Shown: positions 48,377 to 60,400 of the stretch, in pieces
How the letters are laid out: each line of letters opens with the position of its first letter
Position numbering within the stretch: the first letter of the stretch is position 1
Origin: Camarhynchus parvulus
Lineage: Eukaryota > Chordata > Aves > Passeriformes > Thraupidae
Length of the DNA: 64,000 nt
Direction of reading: 5' to 3'
Assembly (NCBI RefSeq): GCF_901933205.1
Contig: NC_044600.1
Location: 310,001 to 374,000, forward strand
Position numbers and translations under genes: made by a program
The notes under the pieces: model-generated
Database searches by the model: none
What the model was told of the DNA's origin: nothing
What the model saw: only the letters and a program-made list of their open reading frames with translations

Positions 48377-49822
48377 TGTATCTCTGCCCTCCTGGGCATA
48401 GGCATCCCTGTGGGGTCAGCCAGGGCACGGTGCTGGGGGTGGGAAATGCCGCCAGCGTGGTAGCAAAGGGGTGGGAAAAGTCATAAAAATGTAAAAATAA
48501 ACCCAACTCTTTGATCTCGTTGTGTGCTGTCGGTGGAAGAGCAGTAAAAGGTGAAGCTCCTCTCCATTGTGTGTGTCAGAGGGAGCACTGCAGCGCTGCC
48601 TCGGGGTGTGCCAGGGAGCTGTGCCTTCAGGAGGGCAGGGCTCAGCGCTGCTTCAGCTGCTCTGGTCTCTGGGGATGCTGCATTAACTGGGAAAAGGTGT
48701 CTCCAGTGCAATTCCAGTGTCCTCCTTCGGCTCCTACAGCTAAAATCCCCGTGCATAAAGAAGACGCCCTCTCCAAAGAGCATATACTCCAACAGTCAAA
48801 TACACTCAAATAATACCATGCCTTGAAGGGAACCCAGGTGACCAGAAGGGCTCTCTTGCTCTTCCACTAATTTTGAAGCCGTTTAATTTACGTCTGAGAA
48901 CCACAGAGCGCTTGGTTTTGTACACAGGTGTGTTTGTGAGCACTTTGATTGGTGCCACGTGGCTGTGCATCCCTGTGGGAGGTGGCAGCTGAAGCTCTGC
49001 TCTCTCCCCTGGGCCTGTGACCAGGAGCAGCAGGGTGCTGTCACCAGCTGAGGACCCTGAGTCCTCCTTTCTCATGTCTGCAGTGTCACTGCCTGGCACT
49101 CCAGCATGTCCAGGTTTTGTTAGTGCAGATGATTTTAGGCTCTTAAAAACCCCTCTGGTGAATGGTGTAGCTTCTCTTAACTACAAAACATAAAAGCATT
49201 TTTGTGGCGAAATCAGAAACGATGAGTTGGCTTTCCCTGCTTTAATGAACTAAATGTTCGAACCTCAGTAGCGTTGCAGAGATTGTGATTCTTGTTTCAG
49301 TCTCCAAGCTTCACTCCTGAGAGGTCTCTGGGTCTATTGTTTTGCCTTTGAGAAATGGTTTAGTTTTCTGTTGCTATCTTTTCAGAGTAGATCTGTGCTT
49401 AGGTATTACTACAAAAAAACAGGTAATCTTTTAAACTGAAAAAAATGTCAGCTGGTTGCTGGCAGATACCTCTCATCCGGGAAAGGCTCTTGGCTCATAT
49501 GCTGGTTATCCCTGCTGAGATAAAGCGAGCAAATGAAGCACTTATGAAGTGTGTTAGAGCTTCTCCCCATAGTATGCAAACGAACTGCAAATAACCTGTG
49601 TTCCTGCAGGAAGTCCTTTATGAAAAGCAAAGGGATGGAAAAGGAAATGGAGGCCTTGGCACTGGTGAGGCTATTTACATGGAGGGCATTGTGTGTTTGC
49701 TGTGTGGTTGGGCTATGATAACAGAAGTCTGCTTTCCCTGGAATGTTGTGGCTCTCGGAGGCAGGAGATGAAAGACCTAGAATGATAAAGTGGTGCATCT
49801 CAGGGCATTTTATTTTATATTA
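48377..49822. other. Unique non-coding stretch
   Basis: No gene is recognised. GC-moderate with short overlapping open frames (116 codons at most). Confidence 0.55.
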
Positions 49823-50010
49823 AAGGTTGCTTTTTTTTTTTTCCTTTTTTTTTTTTTCAGCAAATGCATACCAAATGCCAGAGGAAAACCCTATTGTTTA
49901 CCAGAGTAATTTCAAAAGATGCACAGAGATCATGCAGTTGTGTTATTGTACTGAGACGTCATCCTAATATCACTTTGGTTTATTTGAATAAATACATGTA
50001 TTTGCCATAA
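49823..50010 (+). other. Splice-acceptor-like tract followed by a short open frame
   Basis: A T-rich tract of about 35 bases ends in TTTTTCAG at 49860. From 49861 one frame stays open for 49 codons to TAA near 50008. An AATAAA lies just inside the end of that frame at about 49988. GACGTCA (CRE-like) is at about 49955. I do not recognise the peptide. The tract may be only a simple T-repeat that happens to end in CAG. Confidence 0.15.
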
Positions 50011-50248
50011 GAATTTTACCTAAGGAACCTCGCAAAGGTACATGATGACCATGCCCTGAAAGGCAGTGTTTATGGAGAAAGTGCTTTCTATGCACTGTTG
50101 TTCAATGTTGAAACATGTTTCTTCAATTTACATTCTTTTATTTTAAGGGTGCATAATAACTTGCTGTAGCTTTGGAAACTCAGAGCAGATATAACTTAAG
50201 TAGATTTATCTAACTACACACAATACTTTGCTGTTGGATGCAGCAGTA

Positions 50249-50262
50249 GTTGCCATAGCAAC
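50249..50262. promoter_or_regulatory. RFX X-box palindrome, copy 2
   Basis: This is the same 14 bases as at 48363-48376, 1886 bp further on, again preceded by GCAGT and followed by TG. It is a full match to the RFX consensus. Two identical 14-mers in 2 kb are not expected by chance. Confidence 0.6.
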
Positions 50263-50694
50263 TGCAGGATCCCAAATTGTTCTGATACCTCCAAGAAACA
50301 GGTTGTCTTTTGGAAGAACTGCAAGCAATTTAACTTTATACTACAGTAGCCATAGATTTGGGGGATAAATGATGTCTCCAAATGTATGCTTCTCATGTGG
50401 GATCTTCATGGTTTATTTCAATTATGACATTTTTTCACTTTGCTGTAATTTTTTTGGTCATAATTATTTTTTCTGAGCTAAAGGAATAGAATATGCTTTA
50501 AACTGCTCATCATTATCAGTTCTGTATACCATGATAGTGTCTAATGACTCTTACAAACTTTGAGATCTTCCTGCCACCAATTAAAAAGAGAAAAAAAACA
50601 GGGAGAAGGTCAGTGGCATTTTTTCCCTCTGGTTGTTTTGTCATCAAATAATGTATCCCAAATGGAGATGAACATACCTTCCTAACAGCCATGA
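50263..50694. other. Unique AT-rich stretch
   Basis: Nothing recognisable apart from AT-rich runs. Confidence 0.55.
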
Positions 50695-50815
50695 CCAAGG
50701 TACTGTCCCTGCTTCACAGGTGGGTGAATTGTTCCGCTGAGGAGGTAACAGAGTTCTGTAAGACTGAAGATGGCTCTGTTGAGAGGTGAGATTAGGTCTC
50801 ATGAGTGGTTAGGAG
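50695..50815 (-). repeat. MIR-type SINE relic (antisense)
   Basis: 'ctgtccctgcttCACAGGTGGG' with the following 'gctgaggaggtaacag' and 'gattaggtctcatgagtgg' follows the reverse-complement MIR order (ccctattttacaggtggg, aactgaggc, then caggtctcctgagt). It is diverged. Confidence 0.5.
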
Positions 50816-51014
50816 AATTGTGAACTAAGTCCCTGCAAGCAAAATTTTTCATGGGAGGTGATGCAGCCATGTGCTGCTCCTGCAGAAAAATCAGGATAAA
50901 TAACCAACTGTATCCGGGGTAGTTCACTTGTGGGTAGTATTTGGCCCAGATGGTTTATTTTTGTGATTCCAGATTTATTTTCTTTCTTTTCTTTTAGAAA
51001 GGATGTGGTAATGT
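50816..51014. other. Short unique stretch left of CR1
   Basis: Nothing recognisable, apart from a T/C-rich tract at 50970-50997. Confidence 0.5.
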
Positions 51015-51375
51015 TTCCCAGCTCCTGAGAGAGTTGGGATTGTTGAGCCTGGAGAAGAGAAGGCTCCAGGAGACCTTAGAGCCTCTGCAGTGCCAAAAGA
51101 GCTGGAGAGGGACTTTTCAGAAGGCAGGTGACAGGGAAAGGGGAAATGGCTGCCAGAGGGCTGGGTGAAATGGAATTTTGGGAAGAAAGTCTTCCCTGTG
51201 AGGGACAGGCTGCTCAGAGAAGCTGGCTGCCCCTTCCCTGAGGGTGTTCAAGGTCAGGTTGATGGAGCTCTAAACAACCTGGGATAGTGGAAGGTGTCCC
51301 TGCCCATGGCAGGGCGTTGGAACAAGATGATCTTTAAAGTTCCTTCCAACCTAAAGCATTCTGTGGTTCTATGAA
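51015..51375 (+). mobile_element. CR1 LINE, 5'-truncated 3' end
   Basis: This is the largest transposon copy in the window. In order, it has 'ttgagcctggagaagagaag', 'gctggagagggac', 'cagagaagctggctgcccc', 'gggtgttcaaggtcaggttg', 'CCTGCCCATGGCAGGGCG', 'gatgatctttaaagttcc' and 'ttccaacctaaagcattctg'. It ends in the octamer-type tail CATTCTGTGGTTCTATGA. All are hallmarks of avian CR1. It holds only the 3' end of the element (no reverse transcriptase frame), as is usual for CR1, so it cannot move by itself. Sequence decay suggests an old insertion. It is the best evidence that the window is avian. Confidence 0.95.
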
Positions 51376-52805
51376 GTCATGTTATAGATCAGTTGGGGAA
51401 CTAAAATGTGACTGTGAAAATAGAAGAAATCAAGAGAGTTTCTCAGTTCCTATTAATAACACATGCAGGGGATCTACACACGTTCAGGTTAACTCTTAAT
51501 GGGGTCATTTTCTTAGGATCTGTTACTTGGTTTGTGAGGCCAAAGAGTCTTAGTTGTGCTCCAGGATGTCAGGGAATGCATTGGAACAAAACAAAATGGT
51601 TTGGTCCTCAGACCACTTGCAAAGTGAGCCCAAGACAAGGGGTTGCAGATAGGAGTGTGTGAGGACTGATAAGGAGGCTGGTCTATGGATGTCTCTCAGG
51701 AGAGATGCTGTTTAAGTGCTGACAAGCTGTTTGTTTGCATGGTGGTTCAGGAGGCTTTGAAGGCTGGCTTGAAGACAAACAACAAAGGCACTTTGGAGGT
51801 GGCTGTTGGGAGCTCTTCCTTGTAGGAGTGGCAGCAGGGGGAAAGCACAAAAGGGATTTTGTTGGAAAACACAGGTGTAGGCTAGGGACATGTTAGGGTG
51901 CAGAAACTCTGTGTAAAGCAGACCTTTATCAACTCTTCCTCTTACTCACCAAACTTGCTGTGAGGAGGAATCTGTGGGTCTCCCCCAGAGGTGGCTGCAT
52001 TTTGAAAAACTCAGAAAGGTGGTACTAGTAGCTGCAGTTGGGCTTTCCCAGTCTTGCTCGCTGATAAAGCCCTGTCTTGTGGGAGTGGCTGGCTCTTCTC
52101 CTCCTCCAGGGAAAGGGCTGGGATGCCACACCTGCTGGGAACAGCTCAACTAGGATCCTGTACCAGGGCCTCGACTGCCAACAGCAGCACTTAACCAAAG
52201 TGGCAGTGACTTGTGGAAAGGTGGATGCTCAAAAGCAGCCACTTTCTGGTTGAGTCCAAGTGGTATCTGTGACCTGGCAACTCTGAGACCTAGCTGTGCG
52301 TCTTTACAAGGAGTTTGTATATCTTTGCTAGCCTTAAGTGCTCAAAATTCATGAGTTATGCCTCAGAAAGTTCATGAGGATGGTTTTTTTTTCTTTTTTT
52401 AAAAAAGTTTTTGGATGTGTTGTCATGTTTATGAGCTTTTTGGTCCAGTTGTGTTGCCTATTTCAAGGTTTTATTTGCAACTGAGAATTGGAAGCTTATT
52501 TTTATGGTACATGTTCTTTTTTTGTGCAGAGCCTAGATTTGGGTGAGTGACGTGCCTGCAGGTTCTGAGGCTTCCTGGAAGCACCAGCTGCTGCAAGACT
52601 TGGGATGAAACTGCAGGAGTGTGCAGTGCTGCTGGTACAAGGAGGCCTTTTCATCCAGCATCCTTCTGGGTCACCTGGGTATAAAATGGGGCTGAATTAG
52701 TCTTTTCTTCGCTCCTGACATTTGGCTGGGTGGGAGGCTGATTCCTGATAGGTTGTAATACAGTGTTTGAAAACATAATTTTCTCTCACTTTTACATGTA
52801 ATTTG
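51376..52805. other. Unique non-coding stretch
   Basis: No gene is recognised. Short A/T runs lie at 52385-52408. Confidence 0.55.
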
Positions 52806-52829
52806 CCCATATTATTACTATAATATGGG
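52806..52829. repeat. Perfect inverted repeat, 9 bp arms, 6-nt loop
   Basis: CCCATATTA and its exact reverse complement TAATATGGG flank TTACTA. The stem is mostly A-T. Confidence 0.95.
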
Positions 52830-55800
52830 TTTTATTCCTCTTGAGGCTGCACAAGTCTTCAGGATACTCTTAATATGTATGGTGGGAAATGGGCTGTTTG
52901 CAAATTAGTAACAAACTATAATAATTACTTTGCTTTCCCCTTGAAATGCTAATCTGAAGCTTTGATGACCACAAAATTCCCATGTGAAGCCACACAGATC
53001 TTCAGCTGCATTTGTTGGACCTATTTAGATCCCTGCTTGGTGTCTAAAAGAGGCAATAACTCTGCGAACATCTCTGGCCACTTCCTCCCACACATTGCTT
53101 GGTGTGGCTCCTGTCTGCTTGGACATCTATATACAGCACAACTGTAGGTGTGAGTTTTTGTGGTTTGACCTGTTTCCGTAAGTTAAAGTTGCTAAGGATG
53201 GCCACAATGATAATTTAATAGGAAATGCTGAGCTAGTGGTGAATTTTCTAGAAATATCTGCAATGAAAATATTGAGCATTTGAAAATTCATGGGAAAAAA
53301 TAAACATTTTGAGGACTTGAAGACATTAAAGGAAAAAGAGTTTGTAAACTAGTGCTAATCTTGGTCAGTGTTGTAGAAATTAATGTTTGTGGTAATACAA
53401 AAACTCCCAATGTACAATTCTTGAAGTGATTCTCTCCCGTCCACTCTAAGTCCAAGCATCTGTTTGACTCTTCTTCCTCATGGGCTACCCTAGTGCCATC
53501 TCTAGAAGGCAACTGGAAGACCCCACGTCCAGCTCTGTCTCACAGCATCTCCAAAGACGTTTTCCTCCTCTGCTCTGAAAGCACAATACCAGTGCAGACA
53601 GGCTGAGTCCAAGGCATACTCCTCAGCAGCCATCAGCCCTTTTCTGTGGGGTGGAGGAAATGTCAGTGAAATGTATGTGTTGGCTTCTCCTGGAGCATGT
53701 AAGGTGAGCTGGTTATGTGAGTGGCCTCTCCTGTGTCTTTTAAAGCTGGTGGCTGGATTATCTTTGCTTTCTCCTAATCCCTTTGAAAAATTTGAGTAGA
53801 TTCTCTTTTGACAGCAGCCACTGCTGCTGCTGTTCTAGCAGAAAGCCATTTCAATATCCTTATTATTGTTTCTGGACTCTGCCACCTGGATGGATCTGGT
53901 GGGAAAGGCATAACTGGGAGGAAGGAGGTGCCAGCAAGGGAGCAAAGGAGAACACCCTTGAGGAGAGCTGTGCCATCCTGCACCTCATTCATTGCTTTGG
54001 CTGAGCTAAGAGCTGCAAGAGCCACCTGGGAGAGGGCAGTTGCCCACACAAACGTCACTGTGCCAGGCGTTTTCACCCCTTGCTCTGTATGTAACATCTG
54101 CTAGGAGAAGCAGCTGTGAGGATGGAGATGCTGCTGTGTGAGCCAAAGCAGCCCTGGAGACAGGGATGCTCTGGGTCGGTTACAACCTTCTCACCCTCCC
54201 AGGAAAGCAAACAGGGAATAAAGGTCACACGAGAAAGTGAGGGTATCATCTTAAAGAGAGGCTCTGCTACACAGGATTGTCTCGTGCAGTGCTGCTGAGC
54301 ATCTTGAAAAGCAAACCAATAGCATTAGGGTGGAGGAATTCCCACTGCATGCCCCTCCTCTAGCCCCCTCACCTCGGCCTCAAGATCAAAAAGGCAGCAG
54401 CAGTGCAGCCTTCTGTTTGCATGAGAACAGAGCCTGTGCAGGAGGGCTGCCACAAGGGAAAGCTGCTCTCTGAAGATGCTTGAAAAATAAACAGTGGCAC
54501 ATGAGCACAGTGTGAGGTGGCTACCTGGGTCTGGAGAAACCATGTGTGCCTGGGGTAGTGAGAGCCTGCCTTCCCTTCCTCTTGAATGTCAAGGGCTTCA
54601 TTTCCATGTGCTTACCAGACCTGGGGCAGCATTTCTAGGAAAGGCAGTTTGGTAGAGGGAGATGCTGCATGCAGTGTGGTGCTTCAGGGATTGCTTTCTG
54701 TCTTCTGAAGGATGAAGTGCCCCAGCACAAACCATCTTGCAGTGTGCCCTGGGGAGCAGGACACTATTGGGATGTGCCAGCAGCGTTTTCTTACCTTGAA
54801 CATGTGATGGAAAAGAGTGGGAGAGCTCAAGGTTTTTCTGTCCCCAAATTCTTGGCATTAGCCTGACCTCTTTCTGCACCTGACAAAATCTCTCTCAATG
54901 GGCTGGTTTTAGTGTAACAAGGTGATAGTAGAAGAGACCAAAGTGGTGAACAGTCCCTGAAAGACGCACTGTGTGTGCCAGGTGCCTGACAGGATGTGTA
55001 CAGGGCTGTGTTTTCCCCTTGCTCTGTCTGGGTTTCCCAGGAAGCTGTTTTGCTGCGCGTCTGGTGCTGCTGACCCACCGCATGGGAAGCCTTGAGTAAT
55101 CCCACACTGCTCTGAGCATGTTTGAGAAGTTCTGTATGACAAGATCGCTGAGTGTCCTGCCCTTTGCTCTGCCCCCTCTCGTGTTTGTCACATCTAATAA
55201 TGGACAGAAATGTGGTGTGTGCCACTGAACACGGGGAATTTGTTTGTATTCCATGTTTGCCACAGCCTTTTAATTTGAGGAGGGAGCGTGGGAGCAGGGA
55301 ATGGCTAAGAAGACTTTGGTAACTCTCTGCTGTAGGCTAGGTACAGTTCTTAGGGAATGATGTGAACTTGAGCTGAAGTGTTGGGTTTAGAGTGGCAGTG
55401 GTGTCTGGAGGGGCAGTGCTAAGTGCTTTAAAAGCGCTGTATCTGTTTCAGGCCTTGGTCAAGGGTGGTGAGATAAGCTGCTGTCTGTGCTCTCTTATCT
55501 GGGTAGGGGTGTCAGGCACTGCAGTTTCCAAGGAGGATGTTGCCACATTTTATTTTGCAAGGGAAGTGCTGTGGAAAGATGACTCAGGCTGTCTGCAGCC
55601 CTCGGCCTAGGTGGGTGCTCATTCACACTCTGAGCTGTGCTTGTGCTGCTGCCAGGTGCTGGACTGCCCTGCTGCAGCCAAAGAGGGCTTTTGTCCCTAA
55701 CCTCGATGTTGGTACATCTTGGGCTTGTTCCTTGCAGAGATCCCATCCAGTTAGGTAACAATAATAAGGGGTAAAAGAGCAGGAGGATCCCAACTTGTGA

Positions 55801-56841
55801 AATCCTGATGGTTTTTCCATGCTTACATATTTGGTTGTTGAATGTGTGTATCTGGCCCTAATTTCTGTGCACTTGCTTTCTGTTTCTAGATGTAGCAGAT
55901 GTTGTTCCAGCAACCACCTCTCATCTTTTCTCCCTCCTCCTTTTTATTCCTTTTTTGCATGTTCAAAACATGGTGAGTAAGTAAGGATACTGTTGTTAGG
56001 TTGAAGACTTCAACTGTCTTTATTGCCTAGTCCAAGGGAAAATGGGGCTGGTATAGCTGGGGTGTTGGCAGGAGAGGAAGGCATACAGAAGAAATTATTT
56101 CTCGTGAAAATATTTGTCTGTCCTCTTTTCCCTCCTTAGCCTGTATAAAAGGAGAGAAGGTCTACTTTTGGATACATGTGAGTATTCAGCAGTCAGCAGG
56201 GAAGCTTCCACAAGGCAAATAAAGTCCCTGACAAATCAGAAAGGCATCTGCCTTGTTCTGTAGACTTTGTAAGTGTGAGATCTTAAATGAAAGATGGAAA
56301 TTAGGTGAATTGTGCCACTAGGATAATATTTTTGAGAAGCATCTGGTTCAGGATTGCACAATGTCTAGCATGGATGCTTCCTGGGACAATTCCCCATCCA
56401 AGGCTTGGTTCCATTGGCTTTATGTCATGCCCCTTCCAGGAGCATATTGCGTAGATTTCTGAAATGATGACAGTCAGACAAGAGTGGGACTGTGGAGCAT
56501 GAGAGCTTTGTCAGCGACATACTGCAGCCGAGTGAAGGAGCCTGCTGACAGGGTAATTTCACTGCTGCTGGGACCTGGCCAGCATTTCCAGAGGAAGCTC
56601 TGTGTGCACAGGAGAACATCCTCTGGGATGGCTGAGGGCAGGACACGTGCCAGGATTAGTGCTGCTCATGGGTACAGCCTGACGGTTACCTATTATGCAG
56701 AATATTTTAATAGTATCTTTAGGGTATTTTTGTGAGACACACATTTTTGGATGACTGTTCTTATCTTTATTTATGTTTTCATAAGCATTCCCAATATCCT
56801 TCTCACTTCCAGCTGGGAAATTGAAATACAACAAGCTTTTA
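52830..56841. other. Unique non-coding stretch
   Basis: No gene is recognised. Open frames reach 151 codons (56559-57014, -) without recognised domains. GC content is moderate in 53.8-55.8 kb and lower elsewhere. Confidence 0.5.
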
Positions 56842-56876
56842 TTTATTTGTTTGTTTGTTTGTTTTTTATTTTGCCT
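56842..56876 (+). repeat. (TTTG)n simple repeat
   Basis: About four GTTT units, flanked by TTTATTTA and by T-rich sequence. Confidence 0.85.
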
Positions 56877-57343
56877 CATGTGGTTGTTGTGGGCTTTATC
56901 TCTTCTGCTGCACTTTGTGTGCCAATAACTTCTGAAGTCAAGCAGTTCAATTGCAAAAATGAAGAAACAGAAAAACACCACACAAAAGCACCAAAAATAT
57001 ATGGGAAAAGCCACCTATTTTACAGTGTCCATGAACATCTGCTAAGGCAACATTTGCCATGTGGGTGGGGAAATTTGTAGGGAAAGAAATGTCATTCGTG
57101 GTCCAAGATAGCTGTTGCAAGTAACTTTCCTTTCATCATCAGAGCTGCCAGGCTCAGGCACAAGCTTCTGCACTGGGCCAGCCTTAGTCAGGGATAATCT
57201 GCTTCACTTCAAACTGAGATTCTTTTTTTTTTTTTTCCTGGATGATGTAATTTTCTTTTTCGCTTTAAGAATTGGATCATTATTTTGGAATTTAAAGCCT
57301 TTCAGTAAAGGGCAAGGGGAGGGAAGGTTTGAAGCTGTGAGGA
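56877..57343. other. Unique non-coding stretch
   Basis: T-run at 57222-57236; otherwise nothing recognisable. Confidence 0.55.
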
Positions 57344-57408
57344 ACATGCTGGCCTGAGAAGCTGTGGCTGAGCCATCCCTGGAAGTGTTGGAGGCCAGGG
57401 GGCTGAAA
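57344..57408 (+). repeat. CR1 LINE internal fragment
   Basis: 'TGAGAAGCTGTGGCTGAGCC' then 'atccctggaagtgttggagg' and 'ccagg' correspond to the avian CR1 block that reads agagaagctgtggctgcccc, atccctggaagtgttcaagg, ccagg. It is short, with no tail, and is a decayed copy. Confidence 0.7.
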
Positions 57409-60400
57409 GGTGAATATTTGTCACAGCCTGTACAGTGCAGAGCCCTGTGTAACCCAGGTCACTCTGGAGGGGAGGAAAAAGCTGCTGCCAGATCTGCTCT
57501 CTGCTTTGAGTTGCACGGTGTCCAGTTCTTACACTAATATATGAAAACATTCACTTTGTTGCCTTTGGTATTACCAGCAAAATGTGTCAGGCATTTTGTG
57601 CTAAGATGATATTGGTTTGACAAAATCTGTAGGGGTTTTTTCAAACTGTGCTCTTTCTGCTTAATGTTTCTGTGCCCTGTGGATGCACATGGATTATACT
57701 CTGTAAAATTATCCTAATGTTAAGTACAGTGTGGATGGGATGAGCAAAGAAAGACTTTGAAGCAATGTGTTGTAAGCTCATCAAAAGCCTGGTAAAGTGT
57801 CCATTTAAAAAAATAAGGTAAATTGTAGACATTTTATTCCAATTTGGGACGAAACGATCAACATTTTAACATTTTCCATGGTGGCTGGAAAGTCTTGTTG
57901 ACCAAAGAAAATTGCCTAAGTATGATGGCATTGTTACTTTGGTAGGAAGGGAAAGAAAATTAACATTAAATCAAAATTATTTATTGCTTCAAAGACCTGA
58001 TGGCCTAGTGCATCATCAAAAGGAACTTGGAGAAAGACCTCTTACATAAAATTAACTCTCTGAATTCTGTCTCTTACTGGTGGTTTGGGGTAGTGAAGCC
58101 ACTAAGTGAGGGTGGCTCTTCGCGGCCAGTTCCCATGTCCTGGCTTGATTGCATTGCTAATTGGGGTGCAAGAATGGGACAGGCTTTCCTGGGGAGTTGT
58201 GTGAGACCTTTGTGTACCTTTTTCTCTATAGTACACTTCACCCTTTTGGAAAGTAGCTTTTTTTTTTTTGAGGACACGTGGGTTTTTGGTTTGCATTTTA
58301 AAACTTGTCTTCTCTTCCAAAGGAAAACTTGGCACTGTGAACCTGCTAACTCCAGCAGGCATCCAACACATGCTTTGGAAGAAGGTGATTATTCCCTGTC
58401 ACTGGGGCAGGTGTCTTTTCCTGTGAAGATTTTGATGCTATTAAGGAGTGATGTCCTAAAGGGGTTTGTATTTTTAGCAGCTGTGATTTATGTCCTGCAG
58501 GCTCTATCTTTAAATCATGCCTCAAAGAGGGATAGGTTATTTTACAGAGAAACCCGTAAAGTAATGTATGCTTCTGGTGTGACTTTCTTTAAAGCTGTGC
58601 ATTAATTCCTGAGGATGAGGTCAGCCTGCCTGTGCTGAGATCTGCAGAATGACATTTCCATAGGGGGCTTATTTCATGCTGATGTGAGAAGCAGGAAGTA
58701 ATATTTACCATATGAAGATACGTAGTACTATTAAAAATAATGATAACAACCAATTAATACTTATGCAGTGCATTTAAAAAATGTTTATTTTTTTTGTCTC
58801 AGAGTACTTAAGAAGACCTCCAATCTATAGAAGAAAGTAATGGAAGCATTAATGAGAATTCAGGTTTTGTGGGGATCAGTATCAGCCTCTGGTACATGTA
58901 CAAACCACTTGCTGGAAAGCTGCTGGCGTTGGAGTTCTTGCTTTTGACCTGGAAATGTTCTTGCTCTGCTGCTCTGGAGACACCTCTGCAGGGTGGGGAG
59001 GCCTCTCAGTTTTCCTGTCTCTCCTCAGCTTCTGTAGGTAGCGATGCAGGTCAGACTGAGAGTGCAGAGGAGGTGGCTGACGTGTAACTTCACTGAAATA
59101 TTTCCTCCACTCCCCAGTTCCCCATGCAGTGTCATCATTTCCAGCTCTCAGTCTGCCCAGGACAGAAACCTGCTTTTGTGGTGAAGGTTTGTAGGTAAGT
59201 TACAGACACTAAAGTTCAGTGATGTGTCCTTCTCAGCAGCGTTACCCGGGTGGTTCTGATTTGGCAAACAGAACTCAGTTCTTTATGGGTTTAAGAAAAT
59301 GGTGATGTATCTCTGATGGTAAGACACTTATGGAGGAGTCTAAGAAGGCTGTAATTTTTTTCATGGGTAACTATGGAGGCATGCTTTGATATCAGAGAAT
59401 TGCTTTATAAATGAAGTTGTAAGAAACATTTAAATGTCAAGTATCCTTCATCTTGTTCATTCAAGCACAGAATATTTATGAGGATACTGATAATAAAGCA
59501 TCTTTGCCTCTCTGACAGAGACTGGACTAATGTAGGATATTTGACAGTGGAAAAGACTAAGAAAGTGAGAAAAGGACGTTTTCAATGAGTTACTTTGAAT
59601 TTCTCTAGCATGCCCTTTTCTTTTAAGGGTTTTGTGAATTGCTCTGGCAATTTGCTAAGTATTAAAGGGAACAATGAACAGGGCCCTCTTTTTACAAAGA
59701 CAAAGAAACAAAGATTTGAAGATTTTTCAGTTTGTTTCAAAAATAGCTTGATGAAGATGGACATTATAGCAAATGAAATATTTAACTAGAGTGACCCTCA
59801 CTGAAGTGATGTCAAGGGTAGTAAGTAATACAATTGTCACATTGTATGTAATCACTCCTTTGTAAGCTACTGAGGCGCAATTATTTTAAGTAAATTGAAA
59901 TGTCTAATAGGGACAATGCTGTTTTTCTTTAGCTAAAAATAGCAACATGAAATACTTATTTAATCTTTAAAATGTTTCAGGCTTTTAACACCAAGACTGG
60001 ATAATTTCACTCTTGGTTTTGGTTTTATTCTTTCTAGCTAGTGACTTTGCTCTGAAGCTTTCTCAGAATACAAGTATTTACCAGTTTCCTTTAAAACAAT
60101 GAAGTTATTAACCACTTAAGTTGATTGTCTCCCTGAAAAGATTAAAGAGGTTTCATTTTTTTGAATGGCACTCTTGAGATTTGGCTCAAGTGTTTGTGAT
60201 TTGGAGTAGCTGCAGAATTGTTACAAGAAATATGACTCAAGAAAAAGCTTCTAAAATACCTGCACATCCAGGAAGCAGTTTCAGGTCCTGAGTTTCTCTT
60301 ACTGATGCAGACAGCAAACGCTGCACTCCTTGTCGTGGAGTGGCAGTATGGTCTTTGCACAGCCCTCGGGCTCTCCTTCCATCTCCAGGAATATGTCAGG

